8,805 nucleotides of DNA from an uncultured Bacteroidota bacterium (GTDB taxonomy: Bacteria; Bacteroidota; Bacteroidia; 2-12-FULL-35-15), in assembly GCA_903833025.1 (NCBI GenBank), contig CAILDT010000805.1, forward strand, positions 1 to 8,805. Reading direction: 5' to 3'. Of the stretch, positions 6,734 through 8,805 are shown piece after piece. Numbering within the stretch: the first letter of the stretch is position 1; every line of letters begins with the position of its first letter. A model generated the notes under the pieces. The model saw nothing but the letters and a program-made list of their open reading frames with translations. It searched no databases and was not told the origin of the DNA. The translations under genes and the position numbers were made by a program.

Positions 6734-7999
6734 TTAATCCTGTAAATACGTTTTACCCTGCCTCCAGATATCCACTGCCACATACCACGCCTGCTTATAA
6801 ACGCCCGAACGCTCCAGTGTATAATCATTATCAGTAAAAGGATTTGCTACTTTGGAAAAAGTATATTGCAACGAGTTAATATTATTTTCCTCTCCATAAG
6901 TCCACGTCTCTGAAGTAGCCGAACGATAGATAGTATTAGGCGCTCCATAAATTAAATAAATCATTCCCCTATCTGTTTTCCATCCTTCTAAATAGGAAGT
7001 AAAATACAGATTTGCATCTTGCATCCTGTTATAATATTTCCGAATTACTTCTCTTGCCTTCTCTTGATTTCCCGAACAATTAATCCAGAATTTTTCTATC
7101 GATGCTTTTTTATTTGTACTCAAAGTAAGCTCATCGTATTCTTGTTTTGTAGTTATAAAGCGAAGTGGCGGCACCATATCATCTGCTTTTTTAACTTCAG
7201 GAAACACATCCGAAAAATTAAATATCGTGGTACCTTCTCTTTTAGAAGTATCTAATTGAAAATGATAAAATCCTTTTTTAGCAACAGTAAAATTCACATT
7301 TCCATCACTAGATAATTGAAGGGTAAATGTGCTGTCAGCTCTATATTTGAATGGTTCCGGGTCAGCAAGTGAAAAAGGTGGCGCAGCAAGCGGGAAATCC
7401 CTTTTGTAATATCTCACATATATATTCACCGCCATTTTTGCTTTGTATTGTATCACTACTTCTTCCCCTGTTTTAGCATAATTACAAAACAGTGGCACAT
7501 CTTTTTCTTTCGATTTAACAATAAAATTCTGTCGGTTTAAATCATTCGATTTATCAATTGTTAATACATTGGAAACAGTTACATTTTTATTCAAATCAAT
7601 AATAGTAACTCGCAAAAAACATTCGTGTCTGCCAAACGATTTCACATTCATCTTACCAATTAAATATTTATCTGCTCCTGTATTATTTAAATCCACAATT
7701 CGAACGGAAGAGCTGTCAATTATTTCCCTGGAATCGTAAGCAGGAATTAATCGGTAAGAAATTAATACATTGGAAGTGAAATTTTGTCCATCCGGCCGGG
7801 TGTATAATAGTTCTTTGCTGGAAATTTTAAAATGCAATTCTGTTATCGAATCGCTTTTATTAAACACTGCAAATTGGGGGTGTATCGTATTCGAATCGTG
7901 CTTGTAACTGCTCGGCTCCGTTTTGTTTGAGAGCTTATGATGGGTATTACAAGATATAATAATTAACAAGAGTAATATAAATAAAAGTGTGTTTTTCAT
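6734..7999 (-). CDS. GWxTD-domain lipoprotein
   Basis: A 421-residue predicted lipoprotein. The signal peptide (MKNTLLFILLLLIIIS) ends in the lipobox IISC, giving lipidation at Cys17. The residues after the cysteine (NTHHKLS) lack the acidic cluster of the known Bacteroidota lipoprotein surface-export signal, so I infer it stays on the periplasmic side of a membrane. Residues about 40-260 look like beta-sandwich domains; residues about 280-415 hold the GWxTD domain with GWKTDRGMIYLIYG (339-352). The family is common in Bacteroidota and has no established function that I know of. It is the first gene of the tight run and has its own upstream gap of 141 bp; the next gene, rlmB, starts 9 bp downstream. 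The start is set by the signal peptide. Confidence 0.9.
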   Translation of the reverse strand: MKNTLLFILLLLIIISCNTHHKLSNKTEPSSYKHDSNTIHPQFAVFNKSDSITELHFKISSKELLYTRPDGQNFTSNVLISYRLIPAYDSREIIDSSSVRIVDLNNTGADKYLIGKMNVKSFGRHECFLRVTIIDLNKNVTVSNVLTIDKSNDLNRQNFIVKSKEKDVPLFCNYAKTGEEVVIQYKAKMAVNIYVRYYKRDFPLAAPPFSLADPEPFKYRADSTFTLQLSSDGNVNFTVAKKGFYHFQLDTSKREGTTIFNFSDVFPEVKKADDMVPPLRFITTKQEYDELTLSTNKKASIEKFWINCSGNQEKAREVIRKYYNRMQDANLYFTSYLEGWKTDRGMIYLIYGAPNTIYRSATSETWTYGEENNINSLQYTFSKVANPFTDNDYTLERSGVYKQAWYVAVDIWRQGKTYLQD

Positions 8000-8066
8000 T
8001 CTTTGTTTAAATGCTTTTGAGTGAGATTGATTAATAATAAAAAAATAAATCCCTTAAACCTGACTG

Positions 8067-8074
8067 CGAAATTA
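8067..8074 (-). promoter_or_regulatory. candidate Bacteroidota promoter of the GWxTD-rlmB gene run
   Basis: On the minus strand the octamer TAATTTCG matches the Bacteroidota -7 box TAnnTTTG at 7 of 8 positions. Nineteen bases upstream is TTAG (3/4 of the TTTG -33 box, within CCTTTTAG), the usual spacing for sigma-ABfr promoters. A transcript from here would have a 5' leader of about 60 nt before the ATG at 7999. I see no operator or riboswitch in the 141-bp gap, and no clear hairpin terminator for the gene to the right. Confidence 0.42.
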
Positions 8075-8140
8075 ACAATTAATTTGCTAATCTCTAAAAG
8101 GAATATTTACCTATAAATTTAAAAACAGTAAAAAACAAGA

Positions 8141-8805
8141 TTAGAAATAATTCACAATGCCGAAATGGATTTTTCCACTTTTTATTGAGAATGGGTTTTC
8201 GAATTGGTGACCTAAAGCATACGAGATAGAAAATATTCCAGCTTTAGTTTCGAAGCTTATACCTGCTCCGAAACCATAAGGTTTGTCATGGATTAGTAAG
8301 TTTTCAGTAATGATATTACTTTCGTAATATGCTTGATCACCGAAGAGATAAACGTAGGAATTTTGCTCTAAGAGATAGCGAATTTCCAAAGTCGAAATGG
8401 AATATGCAGAAGCGTAAATACTTTCCTCATCAAAACCACGTAGCGTTTTGAGTCCTCCAATACGGAATAATTCGTTTTGAAAAGTGCTTTCGCCATAAAG
8501 ATATGCGGCTTGTTCGGAGATTTTAATTGTCGCTCTACTTAATAAAGGAATAAATATGCTGCCTTCAAAATCGCCTTTGGCAATTGTAGAAGAGAGGTGC
8601 TTTATATTATCGTACGCAACAGGATTTACTTTAGCATTCTTTTTTATGAGTTTTGTTCCGATACTTATATTAGTTAAAATAGAAAATCCTTTTCGTGGAT
8701 TTAAACGATAATCAAGTTTTTCATATTTCAATCCCAAGCCATACATATTTGTACTTACGTCGGCATAAGGTGGCAACGTTTGAACGTTTTCATACCCTTC
8801 GATTA
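8141..8805 (-). CDS. Omp85/BamA-TamA-like outer-membrane beta-barrel protein, 5' end beyond window
   Basis: About 220 C-terminal residues of a bacterial surface antigen (D15/Omp85) barrel are visible; the frame remains open to the right edge, so the N-terminal part is missing here. Diagnostic points are NPRKGF (codons at 8684-8701), typical of the first part of the D15 barrel, and FRIGGLKTLRGF (around 8432-8467), whose LRGF corresponds to the (V/I/L)RG(F/Y) motif of the Omp85 lid loop. The chain alternates short beta strands and ends in aromatic NYF at the stop, as outer-membrane barrels do. Members insert or translocate outer-membrane proteins or act in related transport; which subfamily cannot be told without the POTRA or other N-terminal domains. 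A TTG at 8774-8776 is inside the gene and not a start. The GWxTD lipoprotein gene follows 141 bp later. Confidence 0.85.
   Translation of the reverse strand, partial: IEGYENVQTLPPYADVSTNMYGLGLKYEKLDYRLNPRKGFSILTNISIGTKLIKKNAKVNPVAYDNIKHLSSTIAKGDFEGSIFIPLLSRATIKISEQAAYLYGESTFQNELFRIGGLKTLRGFDEESIYASAYSISTLEIRYLLEQNSYVYLFGDQAYYESNIITENLLIHDKPYGFGAGISFETKAGIFSISYALGHQFENPFSIKSGKIHFGIVNYF

Noticed and set aside
2307..7999. The mixed gene run as a new defence or biosynthetic system
   Set aside because: No nuclease, toxin, NTPase or transport signature of such a system is present; the members are common Bacteroidota housekeeping and envelope families that appear merely co-transcribed.
8000..8140. 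Small RNA, riboswitch or small gene in the largest intergenic gap
   Set aside because: Apart from the promoter-like boxes the gap holds only AT-rich sequence with weak, imperfect inverted repeats and no convincing open frame.
8774..8776. TTG as the start codon of the right-edge barrel gene
   Set aside because: The frame stays open upstream to the window edge (ENVQT precedes it) and the residues form only the C-terminal part of an Omp85 barrel, so the gene begins outside the window.

Overview
The window looks like chromosomal DNA from a member of the Bacteroidota. It is AT-rich and carries a type IX secretion (T9SS) type-A C-terminal sorting domain, a GWxTD-domain lipoprotein, a roughly 600-residue UbiD-type decarboxylase, promoter-like TAnnTTTG boxes and starts without clear Shine-Dalgarno sequences. 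I cannot fix the genus. There is no sign of phage, transposon, plasmid, CRISPR, tRNA or rRNA.

Layout: every complete gene is on the minus strand, so transcription runs right to left. At the right edge is the 3' part of an Omp85/BamA-like outer-membrane barrel gene that enters from beyond position 8805. After a 141-bp intergenic gap with a plausible Bacteroidota promoter comes a tight run of five genes: GWxTD lipoprotein, 9-bp gap, 23S rRNA Gm2251 methyltransferase (rlmB), 0-bp gap, polytopic GT-C-like membrane protein, 3-bp gap, AHSA1/SRPBCC-domain protein, 26-bp gap, UbiD family decarboxylase. After 62 bp follows a large secreted protein with a P-domain, a CotH kinase-like domain and a T9SS signal. 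A strong hairpin with T-tracts on both strands lies 20 bp past its stop. To the left of that hairpin a short open frame on the plus strand may be the tail of a convergent gene.

How the genes relate: the spacing suggests one co-transcribed unit from the GWxTD gene to ubiD, possibly reading into the CotH gene. The functions are mixed (rRNA modification, envelope lipoprotein, membrane glycosyltransferase-like protein, decarboxylation), so this looks like a housekeeping and envelope cluster and not one pathway. Two points tie to the cell surface: the Omp85 barrel next to the lipoprotein, and the T9SS-exported CotH protein.

I did not find a convincing new biological system. The points most worth a second look are the secreted P-domain/CotH/T9SS architecture, the rlmB and membrane-protein genes separated by a single in-frame TAG, a translated AT-rich repeat inside ubiD, and the possible convergent gene sharing a terminator at the left edge.
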